Shown here: one piece after another, positions 36,453 through 48,480 of the stretch
Layout: every line of letters starts with the position of its first letter
Numbering within the stretch: the first letter of the stretch is position 1
Source: Paramecium tetraurelia
Taxonomy: Eukaryota; Ciliophora; Oligohymenophorea; Peniculida; Parameciidae
Length of the DNA stretch: 64,000 nt
NCBI RefSeq assembly: GCF_000165425.1
Contig: NW_001798988.1
Span: 199,204 to 263,203 of the forward strand
Direction of reading: 5' to 3'
The notes under the pieces: model-generated
Told to the model about the DNA's origin: nothing
Seen by the model: the letters and a program-made list of their open reading frames with translations, nothing else
Databases searched by the model: none
Made by a program: the position numbers and the translations under genes

Positions 36453-39400
36453 TCAAGAGAACTAGCATATAATCAAATATAACCTTTCATTAATTTAGAA
36501 ATCTTCGATGATCCCGTTTTATATTTATTTTTCAAAATATTAAAACGTTTTATAAAAGCTAAAACTTTAGTCATTTATTGAAAATGTCATAAATCCAGCT
36601 CTTTTATCATCCAATCTATTAATAGTAGGGAATTCTTTTTGAATTGAGTTTAAAATCTCCTCAACTTAATTTTCTTCCACACTACTAAACTTAACCGATA
36701 TTTAATAACCTTTACTATATTTTCTAATTATTAATTATAAACTTACTATCTTAAATATTAAGGAGTTCCTAAACATTTGAATTAACCGGCTATCAAAATA
36801 CCTATTCTTTAACTCAAACTTTCAGCCTCCTCTATAGTATGAGTAGTCATAATTGCAGAACAATTTCTCAATTAAATGTTTCTTTAGAGAGTATTAAATA
36901 AAAATCTTCTTGATATTGGATCCACACCAGTACTTGGTTCATCAAAGAATGTGATGTCACTTCCCCCAATCATAGCATCTGCAACGCACAATTTTCTTTT
37001 ATTTCCTCCACTTAACTGTCCAGCTTTAGTTTTGACAAACAAATCAAGTTACATAGTCTTGATAAAATAATCAACTGCTTATTTTAAATCATCTCCTTCT
37101 AATCCCTTAACTCTACCAAACAAGAGTAAATGTTCAATTGGGGTTAAGTTTTCCCAAATGCAATCAAATTATGGACATATTCCGACGTGTTGCATAATGT
37201 CTTAATTTCTTTATTTAGGTTCAACACCATTAATTAATGCAACACCCTATGTTGGAGTATTAATGCCAGTGAACACATTAATAAGAGTGGATTTTCCAGC
37301 TCCATTTGGACCAATAATTCCAAATATTTCTCCTTTTTTAACCCCAAAAGTCAATTTCTAAAGTGTAGGCTTATCCTTGATATATTCCTTCTCCAAATAT
37401 TTGCAAACTATAGGATCAGAGAGATTGCCTTTTTCTACTCTAACTCTCTCTTCAATAATTTCCTGTTCTAAATTCTCATTCCCTTTCTGCTTCCCCTCAT
37501 TCACAACAGTAGGCAAAATCAAGCTCTTGGATTCAATTATGTATAAAACAAGAATTTAGAAACAGATTTATGCCAATAATATCAATTAGAATACGTACGT
37601 TCTTTATATTAATTAAGGTGTAGTGTATAGATTGAGTTCATACATTTTTTCAAAATTATCTGCTAAAAATGTACAAGCTTCAAAAAATGCATAAAATGGA
37701 GAAACAAGGACGAAAAGCACTTGGAATATATAAATTAGTTGTTCTGCAATAACACTATCAAACTTTTGATAAAAAAAGTCTATAAATGCTATTAGGATGA
37801 AAGGAACACAGAAATTCACAAAAAAGCAAAACATAGAGTACAGCTTTAATGCATTCTCCAAAGTCTTAAATAGAAATCCCATTAAATAAGCAAAAAGAAT
37901 GTAGCTAAATCCAAAAAGTATATAACATGATAATCCAGCTCCGATGTATTTAAATGCAATTTCTAAATTTAGAATAGCCGATATTATGTAAAACAATGCC
38001 ACAAAGCACAGATAAATAAGGTAATCAAATATTAATGTTCCAACCCAATATGGAAATGTTCTACAGCCCATGCCTATCAAAGCTTGCTTCAAATATGTTT
38101 CTTTCTCTAATACTGGCTATGTTATGTAAACAGTAGCATTAAAGCAAAATGCTAACACACTGCAACTACTCAATAAAGATATTTTGAAAAATTCAACTGC
38201 CTCTACTAAATTATTGGGATCCATATCTGCGAAAACGTTTTTTAATATTTTATCAAAATCTACTCCAGCAACAGTTGTCATTCCTAAAATAAAAGTGAGC
38301 ATCGGAATTAGAATTGAGAAATAGTTAGTACTTGTTCTTATTACAGTATAATATCTCCTTAAAAATATTGCTAGTAATTATGAGCTTAGTTTATATTAAG
38401 GATCATTTTTAAGGCAATCTGGAATATTCTAATTGATTACTTTTTCCTCTGTGAATTCCTGAATAATTGGAAGACTATGAAAATCTTCATTTTCAACTAA
38501 ATTGCTTGTGTCCTCATCGTTTTCAGCTGGAATACCCATACTTTATTTGACATATTTAATTTCACTCTTTCTTACGTAATTCAAATGAATTTTTTCATCT
38601 TCCAATCCAATTTTAACAAAAGCATCTTCTAAAGTTTTCATCTCTAATCCAATTTTAACATTTAAGGACTCCAAATTATAAAATAAATTTCCCAGTTTTC
38701 CTTTGGAAGCAAAAGGAATATTAAATACTAATTTATTTTCATTTGAATGCTGAGTCTCTAAAAAACAATTAGGTATCATCTCATTAACTTTATCATATAT
38801 TTGATTTCTTAAATTATTGTTATCAAAAGATAATTTCAAATTATACCCTTCACCAAATTTCCTTTTAATATAATCTGATGATCCTACAGCAAGCAATTGT
38901 CCTTTTGACATTATCCCAATTCTATTGGCTAATAATTCTGCTTCATCTAAATGATGTGTAGTTAAAATAATAGTTCTTTTGTCTTCTCTAATCCTTTCCA
39001 GTATATTCCATATTGCCCTTCGAGAATAAGCATCCATACCAGATGTGGGTTCATCCAAGAATATTATTTTTGAATCTCCAACTAAACTCATTGCCAAAGA
39101 TAATTTTCTTTTCGATCCTCCAGATAACTCTGAAATCATTTTATTCTGTTCTTCGAATAACTCAGTCTTCTACAAAATTTGTATTATTTCTTCTTTATTT
39201 AATCTACCTTTGATTCCACTAATAAATTCCAAATGTTCTCTTACAGTTAGATCGTTATAAAGACAATCTTTTTAAGTGCATAATCCCAATGATTTTCTGA
39301 TTCTTTCCAATTATGTGTCTAGATTCATTCCATACATACTAACAGATCCAGATGTTTTTGAAATCATACCTGTCAATACACTGATTGCAGTTGTCTTACC

Positions 39401-40581
39401 TGCTCCATTATGTCCAAGTAAACAAAATATCTAAGATTCGTAGAGATGCAAACTAATATTATCGACAGCATTAAGATCCCCGAATTTCTTGAGAAGATTC
39501 TTTATTATTATGCTTGGAGGACTAGCCATTTTTACATCTTCATTATACATGGCAGAACTACTTTCTGAATCATTTTCATTTAATTACAAAAATACATTAG
39601 TTGACTTATCTTGAATTTTAGTTTTTTTCTGATTAGAAATGTTTAAAAAAAATAATGGATGTTTAGCAATTCCATATTCATTTGGAATAACTTATTCAAA
39701 ATATATAAATAGTATGAAATAGACTACAAGTTGAATTGCTTATTAAATGCCTGCCTATGCTGTTGAATAAGTATCACTAATGATTTCTGTTGGAAATAAA
39801 TTTAATTTTGTTAAGTCGGCTCCAATTTCTGAGTTCATAGAAGAAATGTATGAAAATGCTATTCCACATTATGGACTTATTATTGTCATGATGATGTAAA
39901 ATGCTATTTTATTGGCTACATTTTCGACAAATGAAAAATAAATAAAAAAAGTAAAGGCAATTTATAAAAATGATTACATTTCACCTGCAATTTTAACTTC
40001 ATTAAATAAACTGGATAACAGCAAATTCTAATTCATAGCCTAAACTTAGTAACAAATTTTTACTGCATATGCAAATAAAACATAAGGCCACAACATATCA
40101 CTAAATGATACATGAAATTCTTCGTCCCAATTTATACTAAAAATTGCATTGCATATCAACCAGCAGACTTCAAAGATAATCACCGACTAGAATATAGATT
40201 CAATAGCATTACTATTCCAACCCTTATGTATCCTGTCAGAATCCATCCAATCGTATATGCCTTTTCACTCATTCCCATAATCTACGGTTATTATAAGGAC
40301 TTACTTTCTAAAGTTCTTTGTACCTTTTGCTTTTCTCTTCAACTAATTTTATTAACATTGACCTCTATGTTGAAGTCAAAGCAATACTGTAGAGTAAGGG
40401 CATCAACTATTAAATAGCCTGCAATTAAGCTAAATTGAATATTGATTCTCAAGGTACCTTTTAGTGATAGCATTCCAGCCACAACAATAGGTAAAATAGA
40501 TTCTATCAAGAACTCTTTATTTCTAAGACTCACAAGCAGATTTTTTTTAATGACAAAGCCTATTTATTCGCATGTGCTCAT
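36453..40581 (-). CDS. Full-length ABCA-type ABC transporter
   Basis: About 1,290 residues with several short introns, running from ATG 40581 ([20 protein letters not shown]). Order: first membrane domain (about 40550-39650); first nucleotide-binding domain with Walker [10 protein letters not shown] near 39390-39420, signature [14 protein letters not shown] near 39110 and Walker [13 protein letters not shown] near 39030-39065; second membrane domain (38400-37600) with at least five hydrophobic segments; second NBD with Walker [10 protein letters not shown] near 37290-37320, signature LSGGNKRKL near 37000 and Walker [13 protein letters not shown] near 36940. The two halves and the ABCA-type signature SGG(S/N)KRK place it in subfamily A, which exports or flips lipids. 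Both ATP sites look intact. The C-terminus (IEDFQINE...) is like other ABCA regulatory ends. The large first extracellular loop typical of vertebrate ABCA is short here. Confidence 0.9.
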
Positions 40582-41180
40582 AATTATAAAATAGACTTTT
40601 AGATTTTCTTAATTTTATTTAATATATTTAAGAATTACAATTTTTATGCCTATTTATATGATTATAATAAAAACTAGGCAAACATTTTCATTCAATCAAT
40701 TTGTTTCTCTGTTAATTCAGACTTAATTATTAGAGCAATTTTTATTAAAAAATTAAAACACAATATTAAAGAAGTCTAATATTAGAATAAAATAATTCTA
40801 ATAAATAGTATTATACCATAAATAGGTGAAAATATAATACTTAAAATGATTTAGTATAAAGTACAGTCATTGAGTTCAGCGAATATCAATTATTCATTTA
40901 TTAATGATTTTCTGTTATTTTTTGTGCAGTGATCATAAAAGAATTAGAATATTTGAAATACTTAAAAATGCCCATGGCTTTTAGAATAGATAGTATGACA
41001 TCTCGAAATTTTATATAAAATAGAATGTCCTTAAATTATTATAAAATTAGAAATTGTTTTTCCAAAATATTATTGACATCTGAGGAGAATAAATGTCCCA
41101 AATAATTAACTTAAAGTGATGATATATAGGCATAATTGGTGAATCCCTTCATTTAATATCTTTTATTGAGATAGACTATT
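40582..41180. other. Intergenic, nothing recognised
   Basis: About 600 bp upstream of the ABCA start, AT-rich, no coding frame with consistent character on either strand. Contains the presumed ABCA promoter. Confidence 0.45.
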
Positions 41181-41866
41181 TTGACCCGTTTATGGTTCAT
41201 TAATTATATGTAATATTATTTAAAATTTATTTCTATTTAGTTAGAACAATGATAACATATAAACTTATGGGGCATCAAAAGACTGGAAAATACTCTATGG
41301 TGTTACTGTAGCTTCTTTTTATCTTGACTTTATTGTGATCAGTCTAAACTGGCTTAACATGCTAACAATCCAAAGAGATAACTTCTTTTGCCATCATCAT
41401 TAAACAACATTTATACTATTAAGTTAAGAATTTATTCACCTCCTCTTACCTATCTGTAGGAAGCCTACAAGAAGATTAATAATTCACATCATCCTAATAA
41501 TTAATTATGCTGGAAGCTGGATTGTTGTTAATATTATTCTTCTGGGAAGGATTCTTTTTGTATACCTTAGAAGAGTTCAATACTTTCTCAAATTCAAAGA
41601 CACTAAACTACTACTGATCATCAGAAGTAGCAAATGATTAAAGATTATGTTGAATTTAATCTTTATGCTTTAGATAAAATTCCTTGTAAAATGAGAACTA
41701 TTAATAGATACTGGACCATTTTTCTTCATACATTTGATTGGATTTGATCAAGGTTTCATTTACATTTTACAATTCCATCATTTGAAGGTTCAACTCTGTT
41801 AATTATAAGTCCAGCTGTTAATTCAAGACTAACTGGGCATGATATTTATTTTTTGTTCTCAGTAAT
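41181..41866 (+). other. Unresolved possible small membrane-protein gene
   Basis: On the plus strand an ATG near 41251 opens MITYKLMGHQKTGKYSM plus a hydrophobic run like a signal anchor. It is interrupted by TGA near 41335, and the same frame then continues for about 100 codons with SFAIIIKQHLYYQVKNLFTS and a second hydrophobic run ending near 41633. No GT...AG intron of suitable length and phase removes the TGA. A competing frame (from about 41345 to a TGA near 41740) is also open. This may be a broken gene, a gene with an unusual intron, or chance. Confidence 0.3.
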
Positions 41867-42954
41867 TCATCTTATAACCTAAATAATTGGATTGTAAAAT
41901 TACATATAAATTTTCTATTCAACTCCTTCATTTGCCAATTTATTGGCAAGTAACTACATCCTTTTGATATTGAATTATTATATTTGTTATGCCTTAGTTA
42001 AGTCTAGTTTAGGTATGTATTTTTCAGGTTCTTGTTTAAGATCTTTTGGTAACTGTGACTTTTATTGTCTTTTTACTTTCTGCGGCAATGTTGGAGAGAA
42101 AAGTGGAGAAAAGACTGCTGATTATTGCATATGCATCTTTTCATCTTATGAATCATCATCGAAAAATAATCTCTTTTACACTAGAAATTGAAATTGAATA
42201 CTTACATTAGACTAAATTATTAATGAATTTTGATGGATCTTCATTTTGACTAACTAGGTAAAATTAATTATAATAAATACAAAATGTTTTTGTTTGATTT
42301 CTAGGGGTGAATCTTTGGGTTCTCATTTTTAGAATTTCATTTGATAAACTAAAATTTAATTGTGCTAGATCATTTTTTTATTCAATTAATTCTTCTATTT
42401 GTAATTTCTATTTCAATAGCATCGAATTCATCTATTAAATTACATTATTAAAATTCAATGTCAATTGTTCTGGTTGAGCCAACTAAGGAAAAATAATTGT
42501 GATAACTACATGTTTTTCTAAATAAATCGTCCCCATCATTTCATTTGACATTTAGACCTATTCATTTAACTTCTTTTTTAATTCAGTGATTGTTTTGTTT
42601 AAACTATTAATCAATGAAGATTCTACTCTCTAGTTTGATTCATTGATTTGCTCAGAAATAAAGGCCTAGAAACGCATACAGTAATTAGTTTACTTTATCA
42701 AAAGCTAGATTTCTTTCATCGCTTAACTATTCTATTTTTTTCATTAAGACCACGTTTTCCTCTTAGACAAATTTAAGTAACACTAATGCAGCCTTACATT
42801 CTGAACTTTAGTCAAATTATGATGGATTATAGCAAATTTTTAATTATTCCTTATTCAATCGTATTAGATCTTTGGCATCTGAAAGTTGTTGTTTCATTGA
42901 ATCTAATTCATTCTAAAGGTACCTGCATTGAGTTTTCCATTTTTCAATTTCCAT
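41867..42954 (-). CDS. Coiled-coil protein, 326 residues
   Basis: Four introns (28, 27, 27 and 25 bp) leave exactly 327 codons from ATG 42954 (MEIEKWKTQCRYLQNELDSM) to TGA 41869-41867. The first 220 residues are continuous coiled coil (SEQINESNQRVESSLINSL, LLKQKLQIEELIEQKNDL). The C-terminal part is a polar linker with FSPLFSPTLPQ and a basic helix (AQQIQQFNIKRMQLLANKL). No family recognised. The exact divisibility and clean splice sites support the model. The hydrophobic plus-strand frame opposite its 3' end (41943-42191) is its antisense shadow. Confidence 0.72.
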
Positions 42955-43155
42955 GTTTATAAATATAATTTAAATTAAATTTTTATATTTCAATTTTCAT
43001 TATTAATAATTGTTTGTTTTTATTCTCATTATCTTAATATGATTTCATCTTAAAATTTCGAAAGCGACCCTTATACACTAATTATAACTAAAAGATAAAT
43101 ATTTGGTTCTGAGAATGAATCTAATTTGCATAAAATAAATAAATAGCATTCTCTG

Positions 43156-46118
43156 ATGAATTAAGAAGATAATTTAAGTCAAGAGAAGTAATAATTTCAT
43201 TATATGATTTTAGCAAACACTTGAATTTTATAGAGCTGATTTAATCAAGAAGTTCTATGATTCCAACAGTTAAAGTGGTATCACCTGAAAATGAATAGAT
43301 TTTGTAAAATGAGGATGGGTTTTATTTCTAATCTAGTTTGCATCTCAACGAGGGGTAAGATCATTGTGTTAATAGAGAGTTTGAATCCAACTTGGCAGAA
43401 GGGAGGATTGAAAATAATCAATTACGTTGCGAAGTTCATGTACCAACTGAAAACTAAAGCAGACAAACTAAAGATTAAGCTTATGAATTATGAGATATTT
43501 ATGAAATTAGGGGATAAAAGTGGTGATTTTTAAAATTTTAAGAAAGGCAATCAGAAATAAAAATTAAATAATTTAATTCATCTAATTTTTAATAAGATGA
43601 TTTTCTAAATTATTTAAATATGGAATTTAATCAGCCAAAGTTTAAATAAAATAGCCATTATCTATCCTGAAAGTACTTTCAAGATTATTTGGGATTCCGT
43701 TGTGGTATGTTTCATAGTTATTAACATATTTTTCATCCCTATGAGTTTGAGTTTTGAATTGGACAAATCTAGTTAAATATCCACCCTATTATTTGAAACT
43801 ATCCCCAGTTACATTTTTATTGTTGAAATCCTTCTGAACTTTAACACTGCTTATTATAGTTAAGGCATTATTCATACCAATAGGAGCCAAATCTTTTTCC
43901 ATTATTTATCTAATAATTTCATTTGGGATTTACTAATAGCAATACCATTTATTTTAGCCTAATTTAATATACCTTACATTCAATTTATTTTGCTATTGCG
44001 GATAGCACGAGTGAGATCTATGATATAAAATGTGGAAGATCTATTAAATGCCAAAGAAGAGGTTTAGGCTGTAATTGAATTAGGAAAACTCGTATACTTT
44101 TTAGTTTTAGTTGCTCATATGTGTAGTTGTGGATGGCATCTATTGGGTAGAATTGAGTATGAGGTTTATTAGGATGAAAATAGTTGGCTCATCTATTATG
44201 GTCATTATGATTAGTAGTGGTATGATAGATATATAGTCTCATTGTATTGGAGTGTTATAACAACATTGACAGTGGGCTACGGAGATATTGTACCGCAAAC
44301 TACAATTGAAAGACTGTATGTAGTTATAGTAGCTATGGTATTATGCGGAGTGTTTGGTTATATTATTTCCATGATCGGAGAAATCTTAAAGACTTTGGGA
44401 GAGAAGAAAGCTTTATTGAAAAGATCTATGAAAAAAGTCAACTAATACATCAAATAGAAGCAATTAAATATCTAATTATCACTTAAAATTAGAAAGTATT
44501 TTGAATTTAAACATCAAATCGATGAATAATTATAAGAGTAGGACGATTCTGTCTTAAATAAATTAAGTGGATCATTAAAATAGGAAGTACTGATTGATAT
44601 CTACAAACCAATTCTAATGAAATCGAAATTCCTAAAGGAGAATATCCCAGATTATCTAATAAATAATTTATGCTAAAGGATTAAACAGGCAACATTTGCC
44701 CCAGGGTTTGATATAGTCAATGTGTATGATCCAGCTACAAAGTTGATATTCATTTTAGATGGCCAAGTTAATAGTTACTTTATTTCTAAAGGATTTGATG
44801 CTTTATAGAGAAATGAAAAGGAAAGTAACTCTGGGATGATGCAACGCAATTATTAAAGAGGTGATATCATAGGAGAATTAGAATTTATTATCAATTCATC
44901 CTATCAATTTTACTTTAAGGCACAAACGGTTTTATCTATTGTATATATTGAAAGAAGTGACTTCTTATAAGTTATCTAAGAAAATGAAGAATGTAGATAA
45001 AAATTTCATCAATTAAGGGAAAAGTTAACCTATCAAAAAACGTATGGTAGAACTTGCGATGTTTGCAAATGGACTCATAGATATAAGGATTGTCCATTTG
45101 TATTCTATCAAACAAATATTTATAAAATAGCAAGAAATGCAAATATAAGTTAAAATCACTAAAGACTTAAATTTGATAGGCCGAGAGATACGAGAAAAAA
45201 ACAAACTAACAATGATCATTACAATATATTAAATTAAAGTATTGACTTTATTATAAATAATGGATACTTAAATGAAGAGTAAATATTTTTATAAAGTATT
45301 TTAGTTAATTAAATGAATCCTATCTCATTAAACTAGGATTTGATATCTAAGAAGGCTTTTATGAAAAATCTATATAATCTCAAGAGAGCTAGTCCTAAGA
45401 GTCTCATTAATAGGATAATCATTCTGTAGCCCAAAGGAAATGTTCATCTCAAATTGAAAAAGTGAGAGCAAGCTTAAAGAATTAAAAACTAAAATCAGGA
45501 TTAGGTTAAAATCAAAATTTGACTAGAAATTAAAATTTCGATGATGATTCAAATGGAACATAGTACAATCCGTATTTCTAACTCTAACGTAAGACTGAAA
45601 ATGAAATTCAAATTGAACCTAAAGAATCTTCCAATTCAAACCCATTTTCCAACCATCGTAATCTAACCAATAATACAATAAAGCAGAATCACAATCTCCA
45701 TTCTTAAGGAAATTTAAAATCTTCAGTTGCAAATCACATAGCAAGAACAGAAACTTCCATGGCCAAAAAGTCCCTTATAAGTTAATAAAAGCCCATTCAT
45801 CAATCTTTGAAAATAAACAACAATAATAATAATCTAGAAAATGATACTGAAAAGAGCCAATAGCAACATTAATTATAACCTGGTGGAACCATTTATTATA
45901 TTCCAGAACTAGAGTTTGATAAAATGAAAAATTATGACTTCTATTTTCCACAGTTTAATGTTGTGAATATTTTAGAGTCTTTGAAAAAATATCGCGTTAA
46001 TTAATTTAACGAGATCAAAAAGAAAAATATTAAGGAAAAATTAAAGTCAATCAGATAAAACAAAACTATGAGCAAATGCTTTAATTCATCATTCAGAAAT
46101 GTAGATGAAAGTACTTGA
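43156..46118 (+). CDS. Voltage-gated/EAG-type K+ channel with cyclic-nucleotide-binding fold
   Basis: 951 residues after introns of 26, 21, 34 and 26 bp, giving exactly 952 codons. A 200-residue cytoplasmic N-terminus precedes six membrane segments (about 43690-44390). S4 is short (LLRIARVRSM), S5 contains YFLVLVAHMCSCGWHLLGRI, the pore helix is YWSVITTLTVGYGDIVPQ with the potassium filter TVGYGD (family variant of GFG/GYG), and S6 is VIVAMVLCGVFGYIISMIGE. A C-linker and cyclic-nucleotide-binding fold follow (PGFDIVNVYDPATKLIFILD ... GDIIGELEFIINSS, about 44700-44910). A short cysteine motif (CDVCKWTHRYKDCPF) and a long Asn/Gln/Ser-rich tail complete it. Only one arginine-poor S4 is visible, so voltage sensitivity may be weak. 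Paramecium has a large family of such channels controlling swimming. Confidence 0.9.
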
Positions 46119-46153
46119 CATTATTTCTCATTTAATGTGATTTATTATAATAT

Positions 46154-47984
46154 TCAGAAATCATTCAAAATCACCTGAATGTTCATTTCTAATAAAGTTA
46201 CAGGGTATTTCCAATCAAATCTTTCAAGTACTTCTGGGTGGACAACTCCCAAACCTCCTATCGTTTAATCTTTATAAACAATTTATGCTTATAATTAATG
46301 GAAGAATAAAGGATCTAAATTCAATCTAAATTTTACCATTTGATTATTTCAAGTGATAATCTGTCTTTTTGACTCTTAGTTTTATCATTAATTAATCTAA
46401 CAAACCGTGTAAAATCTCTAACTCCGTTTTTTTACTGCTTGAATGAATAGCAACCAAATTTCTTTAATTATGAGCTCCCACTTATCCTTCTCCTTTTTAG
46501 AATCCATCCTTCTCTGATTTCTATCCTTTCACACAAACATCTGAAACTTCAAATAATTTGATTGGCAATTTGCTATCTGAATTAGCTTATAAAGTGTGCA
46601 ATATTCCAGGAATGAGAGTTGATCTCACAGATTAAAATTATGGAGTTTTAGAATTGTTGAGAGACACGTAATTTTACAGGTTTGGTCTATTTAACATCTT
46701 AGTTTATTCATCAATTGACATTAACACGAAATTCAAACATTCTACAAAACCACATAAGGCCACTTCTTCTCTCACCATATCTGATAATTTATTTAATCTA
46801 TATTCTGATCCAGTTGTTGCAGTCTCTGGTACTCTAAACTCTATTTTATTGTAATCATAAGCAATTCCGATTTCTTCAGCAATATCGCATTATTAAAGGA
46901 TATCACTTCTATAGAATGGCACTAAACAATCCAAAACACTTTCATCTTTAGCGACAGCTTTTATACCCATTATTGACAACCGCTCACATGCTTATTGCGT
47001 TGCTTAAATTATTATTTTTTTATGTACTTATATGTATTCCTAAGACTTTATTAATATATTAAATATTTGTTGTTAAGATTCTTTCATCTACGACAGGTGT
47101 AACAACTTATTTCTTGCTTAATTCATAGACAATATTGACTTTTTCAATATTTAATTTTTGATTGTAAATAGCGAATCCACTAATCAAGCAATTTAACGTG
47201 TGTAAAGCCCGTTATTCATCTATTGCTGTGACTTCAATCAATATATTTTTAGTTTCTGCTGACATTTTTGAATGCTCTCCGTTAATAATTGGTGGCAATG
47301 AACATACTCTCTTTTTATTATCATAAATAACAGGGTAAACAGGAGAATTCTCGATTATCTTTAAATAACCCTTTAAGTATTAATCTTCCTATTATTGATA
47401 AGGAATATCATTACTCTTAATTTGCTAAATAAATCAATGCAATTCATAGATTCAGTTTATTTTAGCGCTTAGAATACAATATCTTAAGGTGGTTATGCAT
47501 CATAAAAGAAAGGTCCTTCTATCTTATCTAAATCATGAGTTCCTATGGAAACTAAAGTTCTTTTTCTAGCGTAATTTTGATGAATTTTATCTTGAAATGA
47601 TAAAAAGGATTTAAAACTATCTTCTGTTAGAGTAACATCTCTCAATATTGCTCCAACAACAAACGGTCTAATCTATTGTGTCTATAAACAATTGATAATA
47701 TAATTTACTGCAGCTTTCACATAAATTGTTTCTTTAGCAGGAGTAAAATTATAGACTCTTTATTTTTCCAATCCCTAATATACTCTTAATGCATGCACTA
47801 AATTTTCTATGCATAATAAATCAGGTCTATTGGCTGCAATTTCAAAATATAATATATCTGGTTCTTCCTCTCTTTCTTCAGCTTCTATACCGAATCTGAA
47901 AACTAACTCTTCCAATTCTTCTTCATTTAATTCCTATCCCAAAAGCTTAAAGAAAAGTTTTTTGTCAGATGATATTTTAGGCAT
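46154..47984 (-). CDS. FARSB: Phenylalanyl-tRNA synthetase beta subunit (cytosolic type)
   Basis: Charges tRNA-Phe as half of an alpha2-beta2 enzyme. Starts MPKISSDKKLFFKLLGQELN at 47984, close to the eukaryotic FARSB start. Further matches are AANRPDLLCIENLVHALRVY (about 47800-47860), RPFVVGAILRDVTLTEDSF (about 47615-47680), RTLVSIGTHDLDKIEGPFFY (about 47500-47560), and the B5-like RVSLIPGILHTLSS followed by KLPIKLFEVSDVCVKG (about 46500-46600). The ending is HPEVLERFDWKYPVTLLEMN. Length about 590 residues agrees with eukaryotic FARSB. Several 20-30 bp introns are needed. Its stop lies 35 bp from the stop of the convergent channel gene. Confidence 0.93.
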
Positions 47985-48480
47985 AATTAAAATTTTATAT
48001 ATTTTATGGCAAACTTTTCGATCGTAAAATTCAAATATTACTTTTCTCAATCAGTTGAATCATTCCTTAGACCGCTTGCTATTTCACTAAATTAATCCAT
48101 TAAGCTATTTAATTTCAATAGTTTGAACTATTTATTAATTACCATCATATTGCTATTTTAACTACAGCATTAATCTTTACTTCTTATATGCAAACTGTTT
48201 TTATCAATAACAAAACAAATATTATATCAGGTCGAGTTGAGCATTTAATCCAAATTAAAATATCAATATTATTTGTGTAGAAAAAGTATTGAACTTCTTG
48301 TTGAGAATTTAATAAGGCATAGATTAATAATAAAAATGACTAATTCTATATTTTATTTCGCCTTAAAGCATAGATATATATTTAAAGTCATAATTAACTA
48401 TATAATTTAAATATTTAATGAAATTAAGTTAAAAATTAATAAAATAAAACTAAAATTGATAACAAAATAATATGATTCTT
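47985..48480. other. Intergenic between two minus-strand genes
   Basis: About 500 bp, AT-rich, no supported gene. It includes the promoter of the PheRS beta gene and the 3' flank of that gene's upstream neighbour region. No repeat or RNA gene noticed. Confidence 0.45.

Noticed and set aside
41943-42191. Hydrophobic plus-strand frame of 82 residues
   Set aside because: Antisense to the 3' exons of the coiled-coil gene 41867-42954, whose four introns sum to an exact codon count.
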